A DNA stretch of 64,000 bases, taken from Phytophthora quininea (Eukaryota > Oomycota > Peronosporomycetes > Peronosporales > Peronosporaceae). Positions 55,287 through 64,000 of the stretch are shown here, piece by piece. The position numbers and the translations under genes were made by a program. Numbering within the stretch: the first letter of the stretch is position 1; every line of letters starts with the position of its first letter. The notes under the pieces were generated by a model. That model had not been told where the DNA came from. It saw only the letters and a program-made list of their open reading frames with translations, and did not search any database. The stretch lies in assembly GCA_011947345.1 (NCBI GenBank), contig JAAVTG010000620.1, forward strand, positions 434,001 through 498,000. Direction: 5' to 3'.

Positions 55287-56592
55287 ATGCGCTCGGACAA
55301 CCAAGAAGCTCCCGATGCGACTGCATCTTCCGAGCCAGAAGTGGTGACTGTCGAGGAGCAGGAAGACTTCCTGCGGCTTCTAAAGCAGCTCAACCTGGCG
55401 CAGACTGTGCAGCAACAGCAGCGGCTGCAGGAGGAGCACCGGTTCTGGGGCACCCAACCGGTTCCCAAACTGCACGACGCAAACGTCGACCGACTCGAAT
55501 GGCCCCATCGACGCCAAATCTGTGAGCCAAGTGCGGCCAGGGCCCTACCTCATGCCGCCGGGTTTCCATTGGACCGAGCTGGATATGACCGACCCAGCGC
55601 AGGCCGACGAAGTGTACGAACTGCTGACCAGAAACTACGTCGAGGACGACGACAGCACGTTCCGCTTCGACTACTCGGTCGAGTTCCTGCAGTGGGCGCT
55701 GACGCCGCCGGGTTTTGCCAAGAACTGGCACATTGGGGTGCGCAGCGCCCACAACAACAAGCTCATGGCCTTCATCAGTGGCATCCCGGCCAAAGTCCGA
55801 GTCTACAACGACACAGTCGACATGGCCGAGATCAACTTTCTGTGTGTGCACAAGCGACTGCGCGCCAAGAGACTGGCCCCAGTGCTGATCAAGGAAGTCA
55901 CGAGGCGAGTGAACCTGAGCGACGTGTGGCAGGCGGTGTACACTGCCGGAGTGGTGCTGCCCATGCCCATCGCCCACTGCCGCTACTTCCATCGGTCACT
56001 AAATCCCAAGAAACTCATCGAGGTGGGCTTCTCTCCACTGCCTCCAAAGGCGACGCTTGCTCAGACCATCAAGACGCTCAAAGTGCCGACACACACTGCT
56101 AGTCCTGGCTTCAGGCCGATGGAGAGAACCGACGCGCCTCAAGTCGCGAAATTGCTGAACGAATATCTTTTGAACTTCCATCTTGCCGTGGAGTTCGACG
56201 AAGAACAAGTTGCGCACTGGCTGGTGCCTCGAGTGGGTGTTGTCAGCTCGTTCGTGGTGGAGAATTCGGACACTCACGAGGTCACGGACCTCTGCAGCTT
56301 CTACCACCTGCCGTCGACCATTATCGGCGACGACAGGCACAAGAAGCTCAACGCAGTCTACAGCTTTTATAATGTAGCGACATCCGTCTCGCTGACGCAG
56401 CTGATGCAGGACGCGCTGGTTGTGGCCAAGAAAGAGGGCGCAGATGTGTTCAACGCGCTCGACGTGATGGAAAACGTCGAGTTCTTACAGCGGCTGAAGT
56501 TTGGCCCTGGCAGCGGCGAGCTGCAGTATTATCTATACAACTGGCGCTGCCCACGAATGACTAGTGGTCGCGTGGGTCTCGTGCTATGCTAG
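55287..56592 (+). CDS. NMT: Glycylpeptide N-tetradecanoyltransferase (N-myristoyltransferase)
   Basis: NMT attaches myristate from myristoyl-CoA to N-terminal glycine. The first part (from MRSDNQEAPDATASSEPEVV) holds the conserved HRFWGTQPVPKL. The main part has GPYLMPPGFHW, SVEFLQWALTPPGF, INFLCVHKRLRAKRLAPVLI, QAVYTAGVVLP, DLCSFYHLPSTII, NALDVMENVEFLQRLKFGPG and the C-terminal YYLYNWRCP, ending VGLVLC. The frame changes near 55497; continuing as NGPIDAKSVSQVRPGPY gives the family reading. About 434 residues, full length. It provides the activity that the MGASVS start of the EDR2-like protein at 5759 would need. Confidence 0.93.
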
Positions 56593-56889
56593 GACGTTGC
56601 GTTGAGATTATCACAGGAACGCAAAACAAATACATTCATTGCTTACTCAAGAAAAACGATTTGAGCTAGCGCCGTCTACAGAGTCACCCCATTATCGACT
56701 CCAACGTCAAAGTGGCCCCACTACCGCGCAAAACGCTCCAACTCCGTATGAATCGCGTATCTGTCGATACTCGCTACCCTTTGCGTCGCAATCCGCTGAA
56801 GCCCTTCCACGTTGATACGGCCAAAGTTAACCACGAATGCCTTCAAGTCGTACTTGGCCTAAATGCAGCGGATGTGTTGTGCCAGCGTG

Positions 56890-57575
56890 ACACCGGACTA
56901 AATTGAATTCCTCGAAGTTATTGCGCGACAAGACTTCGTTTGCGGCACGCAATCCTTCCGTGAAACAAGTACCCCCACCAGAATACGGCAACGCCATCCC
57001 CAGCGAGTCCCCGAGACGCTTGCCTTCGCATTGGATGTAGCTGTGGTGGTCAAATGTTACGTACGATACCACGTCATTTTCTCCACCGTCCTGTAGACGA
57101 TTGTGGACGAACTCGTTGCAGGCATTCACCAGATTCTGCCATGGCTGCCCACTCATCGATCCAGAGCTGTCCAACACGAAAATGTTGTGAAAATTTCCAG
57201 AGTCAACAGCGTGAACGCACTCGAACTTGTGACCGCCCACGTAAGCAAATCCATCGTCGCTGCCATTCGGTCTCAGTTCTGGTAGATGCCATGCGTCTAG
57301 AAGACAGTGCGTGGGCGTATTGCCTTCTTCGTCGTCTCCTGGAAGACGTAATTTATTGTTGTCTAAACGAGACGTGATGAGCTTTCAATGTCGATCCAAG
57401 CCTTCACACCACTTCAACTAACGGTCGTGAGAGGGAGACGCCACAAATCCGCAACTCGAGAACTAGCAACTCTTCCAAATTCACCGCCACACCTGACAAC
57501 ATCCTTGCAGCCTGAGGATTCACGATAAACCTGTTGTCCGCCAACTTCTTCAGTCCCAGCACCTTATCTGAATGT
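56890..57575 (-). pseudogene. Broken vWA-domain gene fragment
   Basis: Minus-strand pieces read KKLADNRFIVNPQAARMLSG, then AWIDIESSSR, then RLPGDDEEGNTPTHCLLDAW with HLPELRPNGSDDGFAYVGGH, and a vWA domain start with the MIDAS signature (IFVLDSSGSMSGQPWQNLVN) and the later GGGTCFTEGL. It is cut off after EEFN and changes frame at least twice, with a stop near 57410. A normal vWA domain would go on for about 60 more residues. It resembles vWA proteins of the alpha-kinase/ubiquitin-related kind, but only this part is left. Truncation at both ends favours a pseudogene. Confidence 0.6.
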
Positions 57576-57795
57576 CTTGAGTGCTCAGAAGCCTGGCGAC
57601 CTTGTGGATCTTGGTGGTTGGCGGTTTGCTAGCAAACGTGATCTTTCCTTACTCCGCGCTGGGGCCCTACTGCACACATCAACTTTGTTCACACCACGTC
57701 GTCTTCCACACAAGCAGATAGCATATCTCTGGGCGAAAACCGCCATTGAATACCAGAACAAACACGAGTTGGAGCGAAGAGGAGTTGCTGTCGAT

Positions 57796-59323
57796 TCAAA
57801 CCCAATATTCGGCACCATGCTGATGCACCTCAAAAGACGCAAAGCTGGAATGTTTCACAGTGGTGCCCTGAAGAATCTGCTCGATCGGCACACGCTTCTG
57901 CTCCATCGTGTCGCGGTCCCGCACAGTCACGCACTTGTCGTCCAAAGTATCAAAGTCCACAGTCAAACACATTGGCGTACCGATCTCGTCCTGGCGACGG
58001 TAGCGACGTCCGATGCTGCCAGCAACGTCGTAGTCGACACTGGAGCTTCCACACAAGTCCTCAAAAGCTTCTGCGCCACCTCCAGCAGCGGCTCCTTCTT
58101 GACGAGAGGCAGCACTGCGAAGCGGAACGGCGCAATGTCGGGGTGCAGGCGCATCACCGTTCTCTTGCGGCCATTCACCTCTTCCTCGTCGTAGGCATCC
58201 AGCAGCATGGACAGCATGACGCGTCCAGTGCCAAGTGCCGGCTCGATAACGTGCGGCAGGAATTCCTCCTTCGCCACAGGGTCCTGGTACAGGAGGCTCT
58301 TCCCACTAGCATCCATGTGCTTCTTCAGGTCGTAGTTGGTGCGGTTGGCAATGCCCCACAACTCACTCCACCCGAACGGATACTTAAACTGAATGTCCGT
58401 CGTGGCTCGTGCGTAGTGCGCCAGCTCTTCTTGCGCGTGTTCGTGCTTCCGAATGTTCTCGGCTTTGATGCCGTACTTGGTCAAGAAGTCGTAGCACTGG
58501 TCCACCCAGTAGAGATACCACTTGTCCGACTCGTCCGGGTGCGTGAAGAACTGCAGCTCAAGCTGCTCAAACTCGCGCGTCCGGAACAGAAAGTGCCCGG
58601 GAGAGATCTCGTTTCTAAAGCTCTTGCCCATCTGCCCCACTCCGAACGGCAGCTTCTTGCGCATGGTGCTCTGCACATTAGCAAAGTTGATGTAGGCTCC
58701 TGAGCCGTCTCCGGGCGCAGATAGATCCAGTCGCAAGTCTCATCGGTCGCTCCCATGTTGGTTCTGAAGAGCAAATTGAACTTTTGGCCGGTTGGAAGCC
58801 GTCAGTCTTGTGGCACTTTGGGCAGGGAACGTCGTGCTCCTTCAGCAGCTCATCCATCTCGGCCAGGGACAGAGTCACCACCTTATCCACGTCTTCTTGA
58901 GTGGGTAGAGCCCCTCCAGCAGCTGATCCACCCGCACGCGGGCGTTGCAGTGGCCGCAGACAGTCATGGGGTCCGTAAAGTTGGCGACGTGGCCCGACGC
59001 CTCCCAGACCGACGAGTTGAGCAACACGGACGAGTCCAGACCCACGCAGTTGGGGCGCTTCTGCACAAACTCGAACCACCAGCGGTCGGCAATGTTCTTC
59101 TTCATCTGTACGCCTGCTCGAGAAGGAGGTTAGCAAGGTGGCTACATTGTTGGCACATTGGCATGAATGCCTTACCGAGTGGGCCGTAGTCGAAACTGTT
59201 GGCCAGACCGCCGTAGAGCTCCGAGCCGGGGAAGACGAAGCCCCGGTGGCGACAGAGCGCCACCACGCGGTCCTGCAGGCTGTCGGCGGCCTTGGCAAAG
59301 GAGCGGGCGGACCTCCGCAGCAT
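57796..59323 (-). CDS. GARS: Glycyl-tRNA synthetase
   Basis: A class II synthetase of the dimeric eukaryotic type. Exon 1 (59176-59323, [20 protein letters not shown] then [18 protein letters not shown] with motif 1) joins exon 2 at 59113 in phase. Visible blocks: [47 protein letters not shown], motif 2 region [55 protein letters not shown] with motif 3 nearby, and the anticodon-binding domain ([34 protein letters not shown]). Frame breaks at GGG 58903-58905, TTTT 58782-58785, near 58705 and near 58070, each fixed by one base. The C-terminus is shorter than in animals. Confidence 0.93.
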
Positions 59324-59569
59324 CGTTTGGCGTCGAGTGTCGTGTCTGTGGCTGGAAAAGTGTAGGGGGCCACGTATACTTTTATCAAGTCACAGAAGCC
59401 CAATGATGGTGGAGACGCTGCTGAGGTTGCTGTTGGTTGGCGAGGGGTGGAGACTGCGGCGGCGTGGAGGGAGGCGCTGGAGGAGGAGGATTAGCTGCAG
59501 GAGGGGGCTGCGGGGACAGGAGGCGACTTGGAGGGCTCCGTTGCAGCGCTGGTGGGGGCGGTAGATGAT

Positions 59570-60281
59570 GTACATAGTACCTTACTTGCCCGGTTACAGC
59601 GCTGATCACTCTCAATTGAGCGCTCTCATGGCGTACACGAGCGCCGTGGACTCTGGCAAGTCGACGCAGCTTGTGTGGAGATGGCTGCAGAGAACAACCC
59701 CACAGCACAGTTCTCGATGTGCATCTAGCCTTATACAGATTGGTGCAGCCCCACGTCGTCGCGTGTTCCATTACACACTTCACGACTTAGAGATGGCCAT
59801 TCGCTGCTGCATCATCAAGAGCTCGCCATACTGGATCGGGGTCGCGGTTTGTCGTCGCGCTGGCTACAATCTTGTGCAGCAGAAATTCCGTCACGAGGAC
59901 ATGGCCGCCTCTAGCAGCGCTCACAAGAGCATCTTTCGCGGCCGCGCTAATCTATCGTCGTTCTCATCTCGATATCCAATTTGCCAACTTCTTCCCTTAT
60001 CCAGCAACAACGTCAAGGTTTTGAGTTGGCCATGCCCCCGCAGTGCTTTCAACAGCACCCAACGGATTCAGCTCAAACTTTCGCAACAAGTGCTGGAGCC
60101 TCTTCAGTTTGTCGGATTGGGCGGTTCTCATCAGTGCTTCTTTGGGGGACATCAGCAGCTCATCACAACGCAGCGATATCCTCAGGAACCGTGCGTCTTT
60201 CACCTTTGTGAACCGTGAATTGATGTTGTCTTCCTCACAGATCACTTCTTGTTTCTCCATGGCAACGTGCAAAATCATCAA
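59570..60281 (-). pseudogene. Ankyrin-like pseudogene, inverted relative of the 60382 gene
   Basis: The minus strand starts MMILHVAMEKQEVICEEDNI and reads DELLMSPKEALMRTAQSDKL, LQHLLRKFELNPLGAVESTA, then in another frame ALVSAARGGHVLVTEFLLHK and DDAAANGHL, a stop, and VVKCVMEHATTWGCTNLY. Each piece matches the plus-strand gene next door (DELLMSPEEALMKAAASGKM, ALVSAARGGHPTVVEFFLPS, LDAAAANGHLEVVRFVVGHA). It has an in-frame stop, at least two frame changes, and lacks the whole second half. Beyond about 59575 it runs into a proline-rich frame. Confidence 0.65.
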
Positions 60282-60350
60282 TGGATTCCGATTCTTTGAC
60301 TAGTGTTTGAGGTAAGACGACCTTCTCGTCAAAACTAGTCAGAAGTGAAA

Positions 60351-60366
60351 TCATTTGCAGTTTTGC
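60351..60366 (+). promoter_or_regulatory. Initiator plus flanking promoter element
   Basis: TCATTTGCAGTTTTGC fits the initiator-FPR consensus and lies 16-31 nt before the ATG at 60382. Confidence 0.6.
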
Positions 60367-60381
60367 CGGCCTTGTGCGAGT

Positions 60382-62053
60382 ATGGTGGAAAGAGGAATGC
60401 ACTGCGCGCATGAGGAATTCGCGAGACTGAAAGACGCACGTTTTCCGGAGAACATTACCGCGCTGACTCATGTTATTGAGCAGATGGACGAGCTGCTGAT
60501 GTCTCCTGAAGAAGCGTTGATGAAAGCAGCCGCGTCAGGGAAAATGGAGTGGCTTGAACACTTGTTGCACAAATTCGGGTCTGACCCCTTGAGCGCGGTT
60601 GCCAGTGCTGCGGGTAGTGGTCGACTCAACGTCGTAACCTTTTGCTTTCCAAGAACCGAACCCCAAGACATCGCGATGAAGACGACGACAGCGACAGCAG
60701 TGATAGCAAAGAAGACGACGAAGACGAACGAAATGGTCCCAACGATAATGAAGAAGGCGGTGGTGGGAATGAACATCGTGGCGAAGATAGAGATCGCCAG
60801 AGTGACGAAGAGCAGGAACCAGAACTCGCAGAAGATGATGACGCTACCAGAGAAGAGGAGCACTACGAGTACAACGCTAAAACTCGAACAGCTTGGAAGG
60901 AAGCGCTGGTGAGTGCTGCGAGGGGTGGTCACCCCACAGTTGTGGAGTTTTTCTTGCCCAGCATTGTTGCTGCTGGATTAAACGATCGAGATGCCGTTGA
61001 TCGCTCTGTGTGGAAAGCACTCGATGCAGCTGCAGCGAATGGCCATCTGGAAGTCGTCCGGTTTGTAGTTGGACACGCGACCATGTGGGGCTACGCCGAC
61101 CTGTACGAAGCTATTGGAGAGTATGACGCGCTGTATCTAGCGATTCTTGGTGGCCATGACAGCGTCGCCAAGTTTCTGCTGGTGCTTGAGCAGCCTCAAA
61201 TCCACTGGGACTTGAAAGAGCGTTTAAACTCGCAGTCAACCTAGGGCAGCAGGACATTGTCGAGTGGGTTTGTGCGGTCTACCAGGACGTCGACACTGAC
61301 AAAGACTTGCTAGCTGAGATGATACGCGACGACCAAGTCAATGCCGTGGAGTATCTCGTGCAAGTGTTTCCTCAATCTGTCAATCAAGCCTTCAGGACAC
61401 CCGATCTGAAGGTTATCAAGTTCCTGTACGAAAACTGCAACGTCTCGACGGAAATCATTACCGACGCTTTCGAAAGCGCAGCTCGTTGTGGAAGCAAAGA
61501 CGGTGTCTACCATTTCCCAAGCGACGACCAACTCGAAATTGCCAAACTGTTGTCGAAAGACAAGTGCCTCCCGTCTGGTGTTCTTCAGAAGACGTTTATG
61601 AGCGCGGCCACCAACCAGCACAGCGAGATGACGCAGAGTTTGCGCGACGACCCTCGGATTCCAACCGAGATGGTGGCCCACTTTTTCCAAGACGCTGCTA
61701 CCAAGGGAGACATCGACATGACCATGGCATTGTGCAGTGAGCGGCGTGTTTCTCCCCAGCAATTAAGCAACGCGCTGAAGGCCGCAGCCGACGGAGGCTT
61801 CGTCGAGATCGTTCAGATTTTGATCGCCAATCCTGCGATCCCGGAGACCGCAAAGCAGGAGGCTGTCGTGAGTGCAGCCCGAAGTAACAAGGGCGAAGTC
61901 GTTCGACGCATTTGTGACGAGGGCGAGTGGACAACCGAAGTGTTACGCAGGGCGTTAAAAGCCACGACGCAAGAGGAGCTAAAGGAGTTTTTGAACTCGA
62001 AACTGGGGCAAGTCAAGCGCTCGGATGACGCGGTCAACAGCACAGACGGCTGA
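60382..62053 (+). CDS. Ankyrin-repeat-like protein with acidic insert
   Basis: About 556 residues. The N-terminal part has degenerate ankyrin-type helix pairs (EEALMKAAASGKMEWLEHLL, AVASAAGSGRLNVV), then a highly acidic, disordered insert of about 75 residues (DEDDDSDSSDSKEDDEDE), then further repeats (ALVSAARGGHPTVVEFFL, LDAAAANGHLEVVRFVV, LYLAILGGHDSVAKFLL) and a C-terminal half of similar helical repeats (ALKAAADGGFVEIVQILIAN). Frame breaks at TTTT 60640-60643 and AAA 61226-61228 are each fixed by one base. Such proteins form large families in oomycetes, and the function is probably protein binding. Confidence 0.7.
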
Positions 62054-62247
62054 GGCTCAATTACTTTCTCTGCTTCAATTTGCCTTAAAACATTAGCAAA
62101 CTCTGGCTCGGTAAGTCTTGTTGAAAGCTCACCATGATTGTGATTTGCACTGCGCGATCAAGTCGTTAAGTGAGCAGGCTCCCTTTCGCTGGTGACGTGG
62201 GAAAGGATCGACGGTGGGCAACCGTGAGAACCTCGCCCCAGCATTCT

Positions 62248-62262
62248 TTCATTTGCGAATTC
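62248..62262 (+). promoter_or_regulatory. Initiator plus flanking promoter element
   Basis: TTCATTTGCGAATTC fits the oomycete initiator consensus 14-28 nt before the ATG at 62276. Confidence 0.5.
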
Positions 62263-62275
62263 TCTTCACAAAGAG

Positions 62276-64000
62276 ATGACGCGCAAAAAGTATCGACCCA
62301 ACACAACCATGTCTAGTCGGTGCTTCCGCCTATTGCAACTCAAGCACGAGCTCCAAGCCGATACCAAAGTCGAAAAGGCAGTAGTGGATGACGTCGACGT
62401 GCTGCGCTGGTGCTGCTCGTTGGGGATGGCAACGGCTAGCGATGGCGACAGAGCGCGCAGCCACAACTTTGAGTTTGGTCACTTTGACCCCGAGACTATG
62501 ACGCCGATTTTGCTCGGTTCGTCCGTGATAAGATCTTCTCTGCGTCGAAACAAGATGTCAAGGAGCAAGTCAAGATTGGCTGTCTGTTCGGGAAACCGCG
62601 TGAGGTGAAGGAGGAACTGGCTCGCATTGGTGTCTTTGGCGATTTCGACCTTGCAGACTGGTCCGGTCTTGATCAAGGCGTTTACTGTGTGGAGCGAGAC
62701 AACGAGGGCGACGGCTGCCGAGAGTTCTTCGTATTCCCGTGCCTGGGGGCCAAAATGTTCGCCCCTGACAACATTCGCGATATGCCAGCACTTATCCTTC
62801 GCTTCCTGATGTCAATCAGTTTCAACGTCACGTGTTGTCTTTCGCAAGAGGACTACCGTCAGATTTCAAGCGAAGTTCGAGCATTGTCGGACTCGACTAG
62901 TAAGCGGTGGAGCTCGTTCTCGGTGGCATTTCGGGTCCAGAAGCAGCAGGAACAGAGCGACAGCATTTCTTGCGGACCAATCATTTCTACGTCGATTCCT
63001 GGCGCCGATGTCGCCAAGCGTATCGACTTTATCGACGGTATTTTTCCGGCCGTCGCTGTTGAAAGCAAGATCCCGTCCACGACGGAGTGGCATACTCGAC
63101 GTGCAACCATTTCTGTCGAGGACTTTGCGGACTGGCTGATGGAAAAGCATCAACGCTTCTTAACCAGCCTCCCAAGTGTCCATTGCCGACCTGCATGCAT
63201 GAGGGACCTTGTTCTCGAGAAGTTTTGTCGAGTTCCGGACGACGAGCTGCTCGAGCTGCGCAGCAATTTCAACAACAAGCTAGAGGTGGAAAAAATACAG
63301 ATACGCTCAAGTGCGTTTGAAGACACGCGGAACGTTTTCGCGGCGGTGGTCGAGGAATCTGCGGTTTTGTTTTCTATTCGATGCTCTGGAAATGCATCAC
63401 AGATAGACGACGCCATCGCAAGGTGGGAAGAACTATTAACCTGTCTTGGGAGTTCTGGAGTGCTGTACGATCTGGATAGGCAGACGCAAACGACATTGTA
63501 TCTGCCTGTGCGCCTCCAAACCAACATGAAACTGTTGGATAAAATCTTTCGTCAACGACGCCACCGTTCTGCGTTTGATGAAGTGCTGAAGGCCATCATA
63601 AATGATAAGCAACTGGAAATTGACGATGGGAGTAGTGCAAACATTTGGCGGGTGTTGGAAGACGCAGCTCGTGGTGCTTTCAGTTGGTTCATGGAAAAGG
63701 ACCCGTTCAGCCGAGACTTCCAGCGAGAAATGGAGGCGCACCAAATCCGCTTGGAGAGCGGTTGGGTTGAAGTGGTCGAGTCGCTGTTGCCAATGACTCG
63801 CATTGCTCTTCAAAACCAGCGCGTCCAGCAATTTGAAATCGAGCAACAGAGTGCGTATTTTGCCGAGGAAGACGCCATTCGAAATGCAGCATTTGATCAA
63901 CTCCGAGCTGAGCTGGCGAGCTGCAATCGACAGCTCGGTGTCGAGATTACTGATTTGAGACTCGCCCAAGATGAATCGGTCATCGAGATCAAATGGAAGG
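62276..64000 (+). CDS. Large protein of unknown family, 3' end beyond the window
   Basis: Starts MTRKKYRPNTTMSSRCFRLL. At CCCC 62488-62491 one more C joins GHFDP to RDYDADFARFVRDKIFSASK, and the frame then stays open to the window end (about 500 codons). Recognisable only as soluble: FVFPCLGAKMFAPDNIRDMP, ISVEDFADWLMEKHQRFLTS, and a long helical, Glu/Gln-rich region from about 63720 (EMEAHQIRLESG, QQFEIEQQSAYFAEED) that looks like the start of a coiled coil. There are no membrane helices or catalytic motifs I can name. An initiator-like element lies just upstream. Confidence 0.6.

Noticed and set aside
57577..58703. Plus-strand frames across GlyRS
   Set aside because: They are antisense to a clearly identified gene and lack any family signal.
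59400..59575. Proline-rich minus-strand frame as a gene
   Set aside because: It arises from a GGA/GGC-rich stretch on the plus strand and joins only to the ankyrin remnant; there is no start or domain of its own.

Overview
The window looks like nuclear DNA of an oomycete, most likely Phytophthora or a close relative. The reasons are dense genes on both strands, few short introns (about 50-80 nt, donors such as GTACGT and GTAAGT), and promoters carrying the oomycete initiator plus flanking element (TCATTYYNCAWTTT-like) 20-65 nt upstream of several start codons. The encoded proteins (autophagy, complex I, tRNA synthetase, lineage-specific kinases and PX-RING proteins) are eukaryotic. Species cannot be fixed from the sequence alone.

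Layout. 0-5.6 kb: a small secreted protein, two tail-to-tail HxxxD acyltransferases and an F-box-like protein. 5.7-15.2 kb: a multi-exon PH/EDR2-C lipid-binding protein with an N-myristoylation start, a decayed stretch, a coiled-coil protein, thiamine pyrophosphokinase and a tandem-PH protein. 15.8-24.4 kb: a very large ATG2 autophagy lipid-transfer gene, then NDUFA12 of complex I. 24.6-33.9 kb: a Ser/Thr-rich membrane protein, a secreted CotH-kinase-like membrane protein, an uncharacterised helical protein overlapping an F-box/zinc-finger gene, an SLC35C2-like transporter and a small one-helix protein. 33.8-40.9 kb: PAAF1/Rpn14 proteasome chaperone, a PDZ/coiled-coil protein, and a WDTC1-like CUL4 receptor gene split by a 1,430-bp hAT transposon. 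41-45 kb: an unrecognised secreted protein and two tandem membrane-anchored divergent kinases. 45.3-53.7 kb: five tandem PX-RING-H2 paralogues, all on the minus strand. 55.3-64 kb: N-myristoyltransferase, a broken vWA-domain gene, glycyl-tRNA synthetase, an ankyrin-like pseudogene facing its intact relative, and a large unrecognised gene running off the right edge.

A property of the whole sequence matters for reading it. About 30 coding regions are interrupted by single-base frameshifts. Nearly all sit in short homopolymers and nearly all are losses of one base (for example ten in ATG2, and others in NDUFA12, GlyRS and PX-RING copies). Housekeeping genes are hit as often as accessory ones, so I read these as consensus errors of a long-read assembly rather than pseudogenes. 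CDS spans below therefore cover the whole gene across such breaks and say where the breaks are.

The most notable observations are the hAT insertion, which has an exact 8-bp target duplication, whose removal restores the reading frame, and whose ends offer in-frame cryptic splice sites; the PX-RING-H2 tandem array with duplicated promoters; and the paired transmembrane kinases with HAD and DFN motifs in place of HRD and DFG.
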